Source of the DNA: Xanthomonas bromi
GTDB lineage: Bacteria; Pseudomonadota; Gammaproteobacteria; Xanthomonadales; Xanthomonadaceae
Reading direction: 5' to 3'
Assembly (NCBI RefSeq): GCF_900092025.1
Contig: NZ_FLTX01000037.1
Span: 46,551-110,550 of the forward strand
Length of the DNA: 64,000 nt
Shown: positions 27,795 to 37,621 of the stretch, piece by piece
Layout of the letters: each line of letters begins with the position of its first letter
How positions within the stretch are numbered: position 1 is the first letter of the stretch
The notes under the pieces: model-generated
The model's database searches: none
Told to the model about the DNA's origin: nothing
Seen by the model: the letters and a program-made list of their open reading frames with translations, nothing else
Position numbers and translations under genes: made by a program

Positions 27795-28430
27795 TCAGCC
27801 CGGCAGATCGCGCAGCTTCTTTTCCTGATCGGTCAGGCTGCGGATGAAACCCGGATTGCGGAAGATGCGGTTGCCGTAATCCTCGATCGCCTTGCCGTCC
27901 TTGGGCAGACCGATTTCCAGTGCATCCAGTCGCCAGATGATCGGCGCCATCGCGCAGTCGGCCAGACTCATTTCCGGATTGAGGAAGAATTTGCTGGCCT
28001 TGAACAAGGGCACCGATGCGGTGAGCAGTTCTTTCAGGCGCTTGCGGCCGGCCTCGGCCTGGGTCTTGTTGCCTAACTGGACCGCCTGCACCTGCGGCAC
28101 CCAGTCATGCTCGATGCGCAGCATCGCCAGCCGCAGACGCGCGCGCGATAACGGGTCGACCGGCATCAACGGTGGGTGCGGGTAGCGCTCGTCCAGGTAT
28201 TCGCTGACCACCGACGCGGCGTACAGCACCAGGTCGCGCTCGACCAGGGTCGGCACCGAATGATAGGGATTGAGATCGATCAGATCTTCGGGGGGATTTT
28301 GCGGGTCGACCGGCACCAAGTCGTAGGTCACCCCTTTCGCCGCCAGGACCAGACGGACCCGGTGGCACAACACGTCGTCGTTGGACGAAAACAAAGTCAA
28401 GGTATTCCGCATACGCACACTCGTCGCCAT
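27795..28430 (-). CDS. sspA: Stringent starvation protein A
   Basis: SspA is a glutathione-transferase-like protein that binds RNA polymerase and helps stationary-phase and stress gene control. The 211-residue protein has the GST N-domain (LTLFSSNDDVLCHRVRLVLA, NPYHSVPTLVERDLVLY) and helical C-domain. It sits between sspB and the cytochrome bc1 genes, a common order in proteobacteria. Confidence 0.94.
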   Translation of the reverse strand: MATSVRMRNTLTLFSSNDDVLCHRVRLVLAAKGVTYDLVPVDPQNPPEDLIDLNPYHSVPTLVERDLVLYAASVVSEYLDERYPHPPLMPVDPLSRARLRLAMLRIEHDWVPQVQAVQLGNKTQAEAGRKRLKELLTASVPLFKASKFFLNPEMSLADCAMAPIIWRLDALEIGLPKDGKAIEDYGNRIFRNPGFIRSLTDQEKKLRDLPG

Positions 28431-28827
28431 TCAAGGCTCTCCGACGACCGGAATCCGCCGGCCGCATCGGCGCGGCCGGCCCAACGCCGACAGTCACCAC
28501 GGTCTATCGAGTGTGCAATCACGTCACGCAAAAGCCAAGAGTGATACGGCTTATTAACGTCCCGATAAGGCGGTTGTTGCGCTTCTAGGCGGAAAAACTG
28601 GGTGACAACTAGCTGCCGCAGCACTGTCGCAGGGCTGGATGCTGGGGGCCTCAATAGACCCCGACGCGCACCCAAACCCTTCTCACGGAGGGAGAGGGGC
28701 TGCATCATCTCCCACGTGCAGAGAGGCTTAAGACGGTTGGCGCTACCGGCGGTATTCCAGACACCTGCCGATGCCCGCCCGGCACTGCATCTGTTTGCCT
28801 TGCAGCCGATGACGGCTTACGCAGCGC
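28431..28827. other. Intergenic region with a repeat-type hairpin
   Basis: No gene is supported between sspA and petC. A hairpin at 28677-28699 (CCCTTCTC and GAGAGGGG around ACGGAGG) resembles the short intergenic CCTTCTCCC-type repeats seen again at 55515-55535. Confidence 0.5.
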
Positions 28828-29586
28828 TCAATGCACGTCCTTCCAGTACTCCTTCTTCAGCAGGTAGGCAATGAAGGTGAGCAGCGCCAGGAACAGGACC
28901 ACCCACACGCCCATGCTCTGACGCTTCAGTGCGGCCGGCTCGCCGACGTACTCCAGGAAGTTGGCGATATCGCGCACGGTCTGGTCGAACTCCACCGGCG
29001 TTTGGCGACCCGGCTGTCCCAGCTTCAACGCTTCCACCGGCTTGTCGCCAGTGGCCTTGTCGGGCGGGCCGAACTGCGCCTGCTGCAGGCCTTGCAACTC
29101 CCACAGCGGATTGGGCATGGATGCGTTCGGGAACAGCTTGTTGTTCCAGCCCAGCGGGCGGGTCTGATCCAGATAGAACGACTTGAGGTAGGTATAGACC
29201 CAGTCGGTGCCGCGCACCCGCGCAATCAGCGTCAGATCCGGCGGCGCCTTGCCGAACCACTTGGTCGCCGCATCATGCGGCATGGTGCCTTCGATGTGTT
29301 CGCCGACTTTGGCGCCGGTGAAGTTGAGGTTGCTCATGACCTCCGCTTCGCTCAAGCCCAAATCGCTGGCCATGCGCGAGTAACGCAGGTATTTCAGCGA
29401 ATGGCAGCCGGAGCAGTAGTTCATGAACAACTGCGCGCCGCGTTGCAGCGAAGCGCGGTCGCCCAGGTCGTTGCCCGCATGCTGTACTGCCCCGCCCTCG
29501 GCAGCGACCACACCGCCAGCAACCAGCAGGCCGCATAGCAGCGCAACCACGCGCGACTTCCATGACGTCACATTGGAGTTAGTCAT
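28828..29586 (-). CDS. petC: Cytochrome c1 of the bc1 complex
   Basis: Cytochrome c1 carries electrons from the Rieske protein to soluble cytochrome c. The 252-residue protein has a signal sequence (VVALLCGLLVAGGVVAAEGG), the covalent haem motif CSGCH near residue 58, the methionine-ligand region MPNPLWELQG, and a C-terminal membrane anchor (VWVVLFLALLTFIAYLL). Its start overlaps the end of petB by 8 bases. The three genes petA, petB and petC form one operon. Confidence 0.97.
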   Translation of the reverse strand: MTNSNVTSWKSRVVALLCGLLVAGGVVAAEGGAVQHAGNDLGDRASLQRGAQLFMNYCSGCHSLKYLRYSRMASDLGLSEAEVMSNLNFTGAKVGEHIEGTMPHDAATKWFGKAPPDLTLIARVRGTDWVYTYLKSFYLDQTRPLGWNNKLFPNASMPNPLWELQGLQQAQFGPPDKATGDKPVEALKLGQPGRQTPVEFDQTVRDIANFLEYVGEPAALKRQSMGVWVVLFLALLTFIAYLLKKEYWKDVH

Positions 29587-30838
29587 GGGTGGTCACCCGC
29601 TCCGGAACCGGCTTGGTCTTGTCCAGCCGCGTCCACACCGGCATGGTGATGAAGAAGGCGAAATACAGAAAGGTCAGCACCCGCCCGACATAGGTTTCGT
29701 GCGCGTCGGTGCCGGGGCCGGAACCGATCACGCCCAGCCACACGAAGCACACCACCAGCACGCCCAACGCCGCCTTCGAGATCCAGCCGCGATAGCGCAC
29801 CGAGCGCACCCTGGCGCGATCCAGCCACGGCACCAGGAACAGGATGGCGATGGCCGAGAACATCACCAGCACGCCACCGAGCTTGTTCGGCACCACCCGC
29901 AACATCGCGTAGTACGGCGTGTAGTACCACACCGGTTTGATGTGTTCCGGCGTGACCAGCCGGTTGGCCTCGGTGAAGTTGTCATGCTCCAGGAACAGGC
30001 CGCCGAAGGCCGGTGCGAAAAAGATGATGAAGGCCGCGATCAACAGCAGGAAGCCGACGCCGACCAGATCCTTGACCGTGTAGTACGGATGGAACGGAAT
30101 GCCATCGGCCGGCTTATGCGCATCCCAACGATTACCCTTGGGACCCTTCTTGATGTCCACGCCGTCCGGGTTATTCGACCCCACTTCGTGCAGCGCGCCG
30201 ATGTGCAGCACGATCAGCAGCAGCAGCACCAACGGCAGCGCGATCACGTGCAAGGCGAAGAAGCGATTGAGCGTGGCATCGCCGGGCAGGTAGTCGCCCA
30301 TGATCCATTCGGTCAAGCCATTGCCGATCACCGGAATGGCGCCGAACAGCGAGATGATGACCTTCGCGCCCCAGAACGACATCTGTCCCCAGGGCAGCAC
30401 GTAACCCATGAAGGCTTCGGCCATCAGCACCAGATAGATCAACATGCCGAGAATCCACACCAGTTCGCGCGGCTTCTGGTAACTGCCGTACATCAACCCG
30501 CGGAACATGTGCAGGTACACCACGATGAAGAACAGCGAAGCGCCGGTGCTGTGCATGTAGCGGATCAGCCAGCCCCACTCCACGTCGCGCATGATGTATT
30601 CGATCGAGGCGAATGCATCGGCGGCGCTGGTTTTGTAATGCATCGTCAGGAAGATGCCGGTGACGATCTGATTCACCAGCACCACGATGGCCAGCGAACC
30701 GAAGTAGTACCAGAGGTTGAAGTTTTTCGGTGCGTAGTACTCGCTGATGTGCTTGCGGTACATGGGCATCAGCCCGGGCGCGCGTTCGTTGACCCAATCG
30801 AACACGCCGTTGGCGGTACGGACCAGAACATTGCTCAT
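29579..30838 (-). CDS. petB: Cytochrome b of the bc1 complex
   Basis: This 419-residue integral membrane protein holds the two b haems and the quinol sites. It contains eight main membrane helices, haem-ligand histidines in LTMHYKTSAADAFASIEYI-type and FALHVIALPLVLLLLIVLH segments, the Qo-site PEW-type region replaced by KPVWYYTPYYAML, and an extra C-terminal helix (PVWTRLDKTKPVPERVTTHD end). It overlaps petA by one base and petC by eight. Confidence 0.97.
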   Translation of the reverse strand: MSNVLVRTANGVFDWVNERAPGLMPMYRKHISEYYAPKNFNLWYYFGSLAIVVLVNQIVTGIFLTMHYKTSAADAFASIEYIMRDVEWGWLIRYMHSTGASLFFIVVYLHMFRGLMYGSYQKPRELVWILGMLIYLVLMAEAFMGYVLPWGQMSFWGAKVIISLFGAIPVIGNGLTEWIMGDYLPGDATLNRFFALHVIALPLVLLLLIVLHIGALHEVGSNNPDGVDIKKGPKGNRWDAHKPADGIPFHPYYTVKDLVGVGFLLLIAAFIIFFAPAFGGLFLEHDNFTEANRLVTPEHIKPVWYYTPYYAMLRVVPNKLGGVLVMFSAIAILFLVPWLDRARVRSVRYRGWISKAALGVLVVCFVWLGVIGSGPGTDAHETYVGRVLTFLYFAFFITMPVWTRLDKTKPVPERVTTHD

Positions 30839-31482
30839 CAGGCAGCCCCCGTGCTTTTGGCCGACGCACCGGCACTGTCAGGATCGACGCCGATTACCAA
30901 GGTGTTGTCGTCTACATAGTGGTGTGGGGGCACCAGCAGATTGATCGGTGCCGGCACGCCGTCGAAGACGCGGCCGGACATGTCGAAGCGCGACTTGTGG
31001 CAGGGGCAAAAGTAACCGCCCTTCCATTGCGGGTCGTAAGGCTCGGGGCGGATTTCGGCCACCATCTCCGGCGAGCAACCCAGATGCGTACACAACCCGA
31101 CCAGCACCGAGATATCGGACTTGATCGAACGGTACTCGGGGTTCTTCAGCACGTACTCGGGCTGCTGGTCCTTGTTCTCGGACTTGGGGTCCTTGAGCCG
31201 GTCGTCCAGCGACGGGAGTGCGTCGAGCATGGCTTTGGAGCGCTTGACGATCCAGATTGGCTGACCGCGCCATTCCAGGACCATGCGCTGGCCTTCCTGC
31301 AAGGCGCTGATGTCGGCGGTTACCGGTGCGCCGGCCAACTTGGCACGTGCACTGGGATTCCACGACTTCACGAACGGAACTGCGACGAATCCTGCTCCGA
31401 CCGCACCGACCACGGCAGTTGTCGCGGTCAAAAACCGGCGACGCCCGAGATCAGCAGGTGCGTTAACCCCATCGTTGGCCAT
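30838..31482 (-). CDS. petA: Rieske iron-sulfur protein of the bc1 complex
   Basis: This 214-residue subunit carries the 2Fe-2S cluster. It begins with a twin-arginine signal (LGRRRFLTATTAVVGAVGAG), then the Rieske fold with the two cluster-binding boxes CTHLGCSPE and CPCHKSRFDMSGRVFDGVPA. It is the first gene of petABC, whose promoter must lie in the 31483-31991 gap or just upstream of 31482. Confidence 0.97.
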   Translation of the reverse strand: MANDGVNAPADLGRRRFLTATTAVVGAVGAGFVAVPFVKSWNPSARAKLAGAPVTADISALQEGQRMVLEWRGQPIWIVKRSKAMLDALPSLDDRLKDPKSENKDQQPEYVLKNPEYRSIKSDISVLVGLCTHLGCSPEMVAEIRPEPYDPQWKGGYFCPCHKSRFDMSGRVFDGVPAPINLLVPPHHYVDDNTLVIGVDPDSAGASAKSTGAA

Positions 31483-31991
31483 CCGGCTCTCCGATCTTGA
31501 TTAGGTAGCGTGAGGCTGCCAACGGCTGGCGGGGGGTCCAGCCGCGATGAATCGACCGCAGTGTAGCGGAACGCTTAATGCACAGACAATGCAATGTACG
31601 CAGTCGGACCTATGCGATGCAACGGCCCGTGCAGACAGGCGCCGATCATGTGGATCGCAAACTGCGTGAAGGGCGTATGGCTGTGACGCAGCCTGTGCCT
31701 TGCCTGCAGCGGCAGCAATGCACGCGTGCGGCGGTTGGCAGGGATGATGCAGGCGCAGCAACCACGATTGCATGCGATTTGCTGCGGACAGCTGCCACGT
31801 GCGTCCGCTGCGACAGCAGCGCTGCCGTACTCCGCGCAGCGCCGTGGCGAACATCACCAAGAGCGGCCACCAACTCTTTCTAATCATCGTCTAGGGCCGT
31901 GGACCGCAGGAGCCGCAGCGGGCATGGCATATGCCGGCCCGAGCCACAGCTGCGCTCGCCTGGCGGTTACACCGTCGCGCTGTGGGCCACT
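31483..31991. other. Gene-free region, nothing recognised
   Basis: The 509 bases between petA and the lytic transglycosylase gene hold no supported gene. Open frames on both strands lack homology and ribosome sites. It should contain the petABC promoter, but no clear -35/-10 pair stands out. Confidence 0.5.
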
Positions 31992-32975
31992 CTAGTTGGC
32001 TGCCGTCGCCTGGCCACGGTAGCGGCCGGCCAACAGACCCACACGTTGCACGTAACGCTGGGTCTCGCTATACGGCGGCACGCCACCGTAACGGTCTACC
32101 GCACCCTCGCCTGCGTTGTAGCCGGCAGCGGCCAGGGTGAGGTCACCGTTGAAGCGTTTCAGCAGCCAGGACAGGTATTGCACGCCGCCACGAATATTTT
32201 GCGTTGCATCATAGGCATCGCTGACGCCGAAGCGTCGTGCGGTGCCCGGCATCAACTGCATCAGTCCTTGCGCGCCGGCGCGACTGAGGGCGAGCGGGTT
32301 ATAGGCCGATTCGGCGTGGATGATCGCGCGCACGATCGATTCTTCCACCCCGAACTCGCGCGCCGCCGCTCCGATTTCCTGTTGATACGCATTGGTGTTG
32401 AGCCGGATCGCACCGAAGTTGACGCCCGGCCTGGCGCCGCAGGCGTAGCAGGTTTCGATAAAGCTGTAATGGATGGTGCGCAGGCCTTCGATGCTGGCAA
32501 CCTGGCGCGGACGGGCGCTGGTGTAATGCCGCACACCGTCCTTCATATAGGAGTACACCTGCCCGCTGACGACCCGGCGCGGGTTGACCGCTGCTGCCGC
32601 TGGCGGGGGCACCACCGAAGTGGACGACACCGGCAGCGCACGCGGCAGCAACGTTGAAGCGATCTCGGCAGCGCGCCGTGGCGACTGACTGACCGGCTGG
32701 CTGATGATCGTTGCCGGCGCGCCGTTGTCGATCGTGGCCATGCGGGGCGCGGGGCTGGCAGGCACGCGCGCGGTGGATGCAGGCGACGGCAGACGACGGG
32801 CCGACCGATCAGGGGTATAGCTGCTGATGACACTGCAGGTGGCGCCGCTCTGGCGCTTGCTCAGATAGCTGGTGATGCCATCGGCGCTGACACATTTGTA
32901 CAGCGTGCCGGCGCTGACCGGCGCAGCCGACAACGTGACGAGCATGAGTCCCAGCAATCTTGACATCCCCTTCAT
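31992..32975 (-). CDS. Lytic transglycosylase (SLT domain) with N-terminal DUF4124
   Basis: The enzyme cleaves peptidoglycan. The 327-residue protein has a signal peptide (LLGLMLVTLSAAPVSAG), a DUF4124 domain (LYKCVSADGITSYLSKRQSG), a proline/serine-rich linker, and a C-terminal SLT/lysozyme-like domain with the catalytic glutamate in IIHAESAYNPLALS, then AGAQGLMQLMPGTARRFG, AAAGYNAGEGAV and YVQRV. ATG at 32975 is used; 32966 is an alternative with AAGGGG upstream. Such enzymes serve cell-wall turnover or secretion-apparatus assembly; context does not decide. Confidence 0.9.
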   Translation of the reverse strand: MKGMSRLLGLMLVTLSAAPVSAGTLYKCVSADGITSYLSKRQSGATCSVISSYTPDRSARRLPSPASTARVPASPAPRMATIDNGAPATIISQPVSQSPRRAAEIASTLLPRALPVSSTSVVPPPAAAAVNPRRVVSGQVYSYMKDGVRHYTSARPRQVASIEGLRTIHYSFIETCYACGARPGVNFGAIRLNTNAYQQEIGAAAREFGVEESIVRAIIHAESAYNPLALSRAGAQGLMQLMPGTARRFGVSDAYDATQNIRGGVQYLSWLLKRFNGDLTLAAAGYNAGEGAVDRYGGVPPYSETQRYVQRVGLLAGRYRGQATAAN

Positions 32976-33024
32976 GTCGCGGAGTGTCCCAGCTTGCCCA
33001 GGGCTTGCCAAGTGTCGACAAGCC

Positions 33025-33971
33025 TTACTGCGGCAGCCGGTCCAGTTGCGCGTGCAACGCGTTCAGCGCCTGCATCAGCGCGGTGCGCGCTTCGGCAGGC
33101 GCAATCGCATCGAACGGAAGGTCCAGCAACAACAGGTTGGCCGTCAACGCGGGCATGCTAGGCGCACCAAGGCCCAGCCAGCAATGCGCGGGGCCGTCCG
33201 CCTCCAGTGCCCCAAGCCAGGGCGGGATGTGCGCTGCCAACGCCTCCACGGTACCGGCCAGGCGGACCCGCGCCCGGCACGGGAACGGCGCTTCGCCGAT
33301 GGCTCTGCGCACCAGTTGTAACGGTTCTTCGGGCAATGCGCGCGGGGCGAAGTGGGCGCCGGTGGCGAGTGCCTGGTCGATCCGGTCCGCGCGCAGGTTG
33401 CGCCAGTACTGGCGTTCGCAATCCCAGACCAGCAGATACCAGCGCCGTCCGTAGTTCACCAGCAACGCCGGCTAGACGTTGCGAGTGAGCGCCGCGCCGG
33501 AATCGCGCCGATAGTCCAGCCGCAACGTGACCCGGTCGCGGCAGGCGGCGGCCAGCTGCGCGAGCAAGGCTGCATCGACCAGCGCGTCCGCTTCGGCGGC
33601 CGGCAGGCTGGCCATGGCGGCATGGGCGCGCTGTCCGCTACGTCGCGGCAGTAACGGGTCGAGTTTGGCCATCACCCGTGCAGCCGCAGCGTCCATCCCG
33701 CGCACCGCTGGCGCGGCGGCACGCAACGCGACTGCCACGGTCAGCGCTTCGTCCTCTTCGAATACGCTGCAGCGCCCTGCCCCAAGCGGTAACCGCCGCC
33801 GCTACCGGGCACGGCGTGCACCGGGTAACCCAATTCGCGCAAGCGCTCGATATCGCGCCGCAGGCTGCGCGGATGGATCTCCAAGCGCTCTGCCAGCACC
33901 GCGCCGGACCAACTCCGGCCGCCCTGCAGCAGAGAGAGCAGACGCAACAGACGGGCAGCAGTGGACGCCAT
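33025..33971 (-). pseudogene. YafY/WYL-domain transcriptional regulator, broken by frameshift and stop
   Basis: The intact ancestor would be a HTH-WYL regulator of about 315 residues. The N-terminal HTH (RLLRLLSLLQGGRSWSGAVL, HPRSLRRDIERLRELGYPVH, GSGGGYRLG) is followed by a frameshift near 33775, after which EEDEALTVAVALRAA continues in another frame. At 33472-33474 an in-frame TAG replaces what is probably a glutamate codon (ALTRNV-stop-PALLVNYGRRWYLLVWD). The 947-base span is one base short of 316 codons. Two independent lesions argue for a real pseudogene. The divergent neighbour is a GST gene with an intact palindrome between. Confidence 0.88.
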
Positions 33972-33985
33972 CGCATCACCCTATT

Positions 33986-34004
33986 GCGGACAGAAACTGT
34001 CCGC
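33986..34004. promoter_or_regulatory. Palindromic operator of the WYL/YafY type
   Basis: GCGGACAG-AAA-CTGTCCGC is a perfect 8+8 inverted repeat with a three-base centre. It lies between the divergent starts of the broken WYL regulator (33971) and the GST gene (34076). Palindromes built on TGTCCGC half-sites are known for YafY-type regulators. Confidence 0.7.
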
Positions 34005-34075
34005 ACGCGCTCCGTAAGATCTGCATAGCAGCCATGACCAGCTGCCTCGCCACCGCAGCCACCCTGGAGACCGCA

Positions 34076-34720
34076 ATGTCCGACGACCGCCACATCACCC
34101 TCTTCCACAATCCCCGCTCCCGCTCGCGTGGCGTGCTGGTGTTGCTGGAAGAACTGGGCGCAAGCTACAGCCTGCAGGGCATCGATCTGGAAAAGGAGCA
34201 GCAGCGCACGCCAGAATTCCTTGCCATCAACCCGATGGGCAAGATTCCGACCATTGTTCATGGCACCAGCGTTGTCACCGAACAGGGCGCCATCTACCAG
34301 TATCTGGCCGAGCTGTATCCCGAAGCCGGCCTGTCGCCGGCGCCGGGCGAGCCTGACCGTGGCGCCTACCTGCGCTGGTTGGCGTTCTATGGCTCGGCGT
34401 TCGAGCCGGCGATCATGGATCTTGCGCTCAAGCGTGAAGCCCCACCGCGCTCGCTGTCGCCCTACGCCAGCGCCGACACCGTGCTGCAGGTGCTCGATGC
34501 GCAACTGGCAAAGGGCGATTACTTGCTGGGCGCGCGCTGCAGCGCGGCCGATGTGCTGTGGGGTGGCGCACTGGCGTGGATGGTGGGATTCGGCTTGATC
34601 GACCCGCCCGCCCCCACCCGTGCCTATATCGCCCGGATGTGCGAGCGCCCGGCATTTGCCCGCGCCGAGGCGATCAATGCCGGGCTCGCGCCCGCGGACG
34701 GCGCAAGCACAAGCGGGTAA
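34076..34720 (+). CDS. Glutathione S-transferase family protein
   Basis: The 214-residue protein has the GST thioredoxin-fold N-domain ([48 protein letters not shown]) and the helical C-domain ([17 protein letters not shown]). It likely conjugates or reduces small electrophiles in the cytoplasm; the substrate is unknown. ATG at 34076 has GGAGACC upstream; an in-frame ATG 42 bases earlier has no good site. Its presumed repressor next door is a pseudogene, so expression may be constitutive. Confidence 0.9.
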   Translation: MSDDRHITLFHNPRSRSRGVLVLLEELGASYSLQGIDLEKEQQRTPEFLAINPMGKIPTIVHGTSVVTEQGAIYQYLAELYPEAGLSPAPGEPDRGAYLRWLAFYGSAFEPAIMDLALKREAPPRSLSPYASADTVLQVLDAQLAKGDYLLGARCSAADVLWGGALAWMVGFGLIDPPAPTRAYIARMCERPAFARAEAINAGLAPADGASTSG

Positions 34721-34757
34721 ACTGCGCGGCTCTCTCTACCCGCCTGGAATAAGCGCC

Positions 34758-36212
34758 ATGCCCGGGACATCCGTTTCCGACCTGTCTGCGGCCACTGCCG
34801 TGGACGCTCCCGCCCTTGTGCCGTTGCCGGTCGCCCGCCCGGCAGCGCCTGCCGTGGTGCGCGGCAAGCTCTACATCAAGACCCACGGGTGTCAGATGAA
34901 CGAGTACGACTCGGCCAAGATGGCCGACGTGCTCGCCGCCTCCGAGGGCCTGGAGCTGACCGACAACCCGGAAGAAGCAGATGTGGTGCTGGTCAACACC
35001 TGCTCCATCCGCGAAAAGGCCCAGGAGAAGGTGTTCAGCCAACTGGGGCGCTGGAAGGCGCTCAAGGCCGGCGGCAAGCCGGTGATCATCGGTGTCGGCG
35101 GCTGCGTGGCTTCGCAGGAAGGCGAAGCGATCGTCAAGCGTGCGCCATACGTCGACCTGGTGTTCGGCCCGCAGACGCTGCACCGGCTACCGGAGCTGAT
35201 CCGCGCACGGCGCGAATCGGGCAAGTCGCAGGTGGACATCAGCTTTCCGGAAATCGAGAAGTTCGACCGCCTGCCCGAGCCACGTGCCGAGGGTCCGTCG
35301 GCGTTCGTGTCGATCATGGAGGGCTGCTCCAAGTACTGCTCGTTCTGTGTGGTGCCCTATACCCGTGGCGAGGAAGTCAGCCGTCCGTTCGAAGACGTGC
35401 TGGTGGAAGTGGCGCAGCTCGCCGCGCAAGGCGTGCGCGAGATCAACCTGCTCGGCCAGAACGTCAATGCGTATCGCGGCGCGTACGGCGCCGATGCAGG
35501 CGACGTCGCGCAATACGCCGATCTGGGTCTGCTGATCCGCACCATCGCGCAGATCGAAGGCATTGGCCGGATCCGTTTCACCACCTCGCACCCGCTGGAG
35601 TTTTCCGATTCGCTGGTGGATGCGTACCGCGATGTGCCGCAGCTGGCCAACTACCTGCATTTGCCGGTGCAGGCCGGCAGCGACCGCATTCTGTCGGCGA
35701 TGAAGCGTGGTTACACCGCGCTGGAATTCAAATCCAAGATCCGCAAGCTGCGCGCAGTGCGCCCGGATATTTCGATCAGTTCGGATTTCATCGTCGGCTT
35801 CCCCGGCGAAACAGAAGCCGACTTCGAAAAGACCATGAAACTGATCGAAGACGTGGGCTTTGACCAGAGCTTTTCGTTCGTGTATTCGCGTCGCCCCGGC
35901 ACCCCGGCATCGGATCTGCAGGACGATACGCCAGAGGCAGTCAAGCAGGCGCGGCTTGCGCGTCTGCAGTCGCACATCAGCGCGCATGCAGCGAGCATTT
36001 CGCAATCGATGGTGGGCAGTGTGCAGCGCGTATTGGTGGAAGGCCCCTCGCGGCGCGATCCGAACGAGCTGACCGGCAAGAGCGAGAACATGCGCCCGGT
36101 GAATTTTCCGGGCAATCCGCGCTTGATCGGACAATTCGTCGATGTGTTGATCACCGAGGCGATGAGCAATTCGCTGCGTGGTCGCATTCAACTGGACGAC
36201 AGCGCGCACTGA
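34758..36212 (+). CDS. miaB: tRNA-2-methylthio-N6-dimethylallyladenosine synthase MiaB
   Basis: MiaB is a radical-SAM enzyme adding the methylthio group to A37 of tRNAs. The 484-residue protein has the N-terminal MTTase domain ([39 protein letters not shown]), the radical-SAM cluster motif [38 protein letters not shown], and a C-terminal TRAM domain. ATG at 34758 adds a poorly conserved 40-residue start before the MTTase core. It precedes the phoH-ybeY-corC set as in many proteobacteria. Confidence 0.96.
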   Translation: MPGTSVSDLSAATAVDAPALVPLPVARPAAPAVVRGKLYIKTHGCQMNEYDSAKMADVLAASEGLELTDNPEEADVVLVNTCSIREKAQEKVFSQLGRWKALKAGGKPVIIGVGGCVASQEGEAIVKRAPYVDLVFGPQTLHRLPELIRARRESGKSQVDISFPEIEKFDRLPEPRAEGPSAFVSIMEGCSKYCSFCVVPYTRGEEVSRPFEDVLVEVAQLAAQGVREINLLGQNVNAYRGAYGADAGDVAQYADLGLLIRTIAQIEGIGRIRFTTSHPLEFSDSLVDAYRDVPQLANYLHLPVQAGSDRILSAMKRGYTALEFKSKIRKLRAVRPDISISSDFIVGFPGETEADFEKTMKLIEDVGFDQSFSFVYSRRPGTPASDLQDDTPEAVKQARLARLQSHISAHAASISQSMVGSVQRVLVEGPSRRDPNELTGKSENMRPVNFPGNPRLIGQFVDVLITEAMSNSLRGRIQLDDSAH

Positions 36213-36220
36213 TGGCGTGT

Positions 36221-36245
36221 GGGCGCCGCGCACTGCGGCGCCCCT
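36221..36245 (+). terminator. Hairpin terminator after miaB
   Basis: GGGCGCCGC pairs perfectly with GCGGCGCCC around a five-base loop, followed by CTTCC. It starts nine bases after the miaB stop codon. The T-run is weak. Confidence 0.6.
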
Positions 36246-36341
36246 TCCAGCAGCGCAACGTTGCGTCGAAGCGTTTCGCGCGCGGTGATCAAAATTTCAC
36301 CACACATCTGTAGCGTCTTGCAGCGCAAGGCTTCGCCAGAC

Positions 36342-36501
36342 TTACCCACAGGCTTTGCCGAATTCGATCCACATCCTGTGTGGACAACCCCGCCGATACT
36401 GGTGATTTTTTCACCACCAGTCCTGCAGACCTTATGCCAGTAAGCGCGACAACGTTTATCCACAGGTTAGTGATGCGTGACTCCACAGCGGTTGTGGAAA
36501 A
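36342..36501. other. Cluster of five DnaA-box-like sites between miaB and phoH
   Basis: Plus-strand boxes are TTACCCACA (36342-36350), CGATCCACA (36365-36373) and the perfect consensus TTATCCACA (36456-36464). Minus-strand boxes are TGTGGACAA (36379-36387) and TGTGGAAAA (36493-36501), i.e. TTGTCCACA and TTTTCCACA. Five in 160 bases is well above what the surrounding GC-rich DNA shows. It is not the usual dnaA-dnaN origin context, so a DnaA-regulated promoter or DnaA-titration site is more likely. The region 36246-36635 otherwise has no gene. Confidence 0.6.
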
Positions 36502-36635
36502 CCTGCACGCACCTGCGGACAGCCGCATTGCTGAGAAGCCGCGCCGTCCGGGGTGTTGGTGGGATCACATGCCGCGCGCTACCCTTTCGCTCCCGTCCTA
36601 CCGACGCGCACCTGCATGCGCTGTCCGATCCGATC

Positions 36636-37619
36636 ATGAACGCATCAGCACATCGCGATTTCACCCTGGAACCCGCCGACACCGAGCGTCTGGCCAATCT
36701 GGCCGGCCCGTTCGATGCGCATCTGCGCCAGATCGAACTCAAGCTTGGCGTCGAGATCGCCAACCGCGGCAACATCTTCCGGGTCACTGGACCAGAGTCG
36801 GCCATCACCGCCACGCAGTCGCTGCTGGCTGCGTTATACGAAGAGGCTGCAACCACCACGTTCGATCCCCACGGCATCCATCTGCGGCTCAACGATGCCA
36901 ACCTCGAGCATGTCGCCGAGCGCGCGTATCAGGCCCAGGATGTGGCGATCAAGGTCAAGCGCGGCACTGTGCGTGGGCGTGGCGCCAACCAGGCCAAATA
37001 CCTGCATGCGATCGCCACGCACAACATCAATTTCGGCATCGGCCCGGCCGGTACCGGCAAGACCTTCCTGGCGGTCGCATGCGCGGTGGAGGCGCTCAAC
37101 GAGTCGCGCGTACAACGCTTGATTCTGGTGCGCCCAGCCGTGGAAGCCGGCGAAAAGCTGGGCTTTCTGCCCGGCGATCTCAGCCAGAAAGTCGACCCAT
37201 ACCTGCGCCCGCTGTACGACGCGCTGTATGAAATGCTGGGCGTGGAAAAAGTGGTCAAGCTGCTGGAGCGCAACGTCATCGAAATCGCGCCGCTGGCCTA
37301 TATGCGCGGCCGCACGCTCAACGATGCGTACGTGATTCTGGACGAAGCGCAGAACACCACCATCGAGCAGATGAAAATGTTCCTGACCCGCCTGGGCTTC
37401 GGTTCCACGGCGGTGGTCACCGGCGACCTCACCCAGATCGATCTGCCCAAGCACGTCAAATCCGGACTGCGCGATGCGATCGAAGTGCTGCGCGATGTGG
37501 AGGGCACCAGTTTCACGTTCTTCGAAGCGCGCGACGTGGTGCGTCACCCGCTGGTGCAGCGCATTGTGACTGCCTACGACAAGCGCGATAGCGCCCTGCT
37601 CCCGCTCGCGGCCGACTGA
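36636..37619 (+). CDS. PhoH-like ATPase
   Basis: PhoH-family proteins are cytoplasmic P-loop ATPases related to helicase domains and linked to RNA handling with YbeY. The 327-residue protein shows FGIGPAGTGKTFLAVACAV (Walker A near 140), LVRPAVEAGEKLGFLPG, YVILDEAQNTTIEQMKMFL (Walker B) and STAVVTGDLTQIDLP. An N-terminal KH-like part precedes the P-loop. ATG at 36636 gives the conserved start; upstream frame lacks homology. It is followed after two bases by the next gene, so phoH starts an operon running to corC. Confidence 0.93.
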   Translation: MNASAHRDFTLEPADTERLANLAGPFDAHLRQIELKLGVEIANRGNIFRVTGPESAITATQSLLAALYEEAATTTFDPHGIHLRLNDANLEHVAERAYQAQDVAIKVKRGTVRGRGANQAKYLHAIATHNINFGIGPAGTGKTFLAVACAVEALNESRVQRLILVRPAVEAGEKLGFLPGDLSQKVDPYLRPLYDALYEMLGVEKVVKLLERNVIEIAPLAYMRGRTLNDAYVILDEAQNTTIEQMKMFLTRLGFGSTAVVTGDLTQIDLPKHVKSGLRDAIEVLRDVEGTSFTFFEARDVVRHPLVQRIVTAYDKRDSALLPLAAD

Positions 37620-37621
37620 CC

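Noticed and set aside
29423..30919. A 498-codon plus-strand open frame opposite petB
   Set aside because: It is antisense to cytochrome b, histidine-rich and without homology.
36213..36635. The chromosomal replication origin
   Set aside because: DnaA boxes are present but there is no dnaA, dnaN or gidA neighbour and no obvious AT-rich unwinding region.
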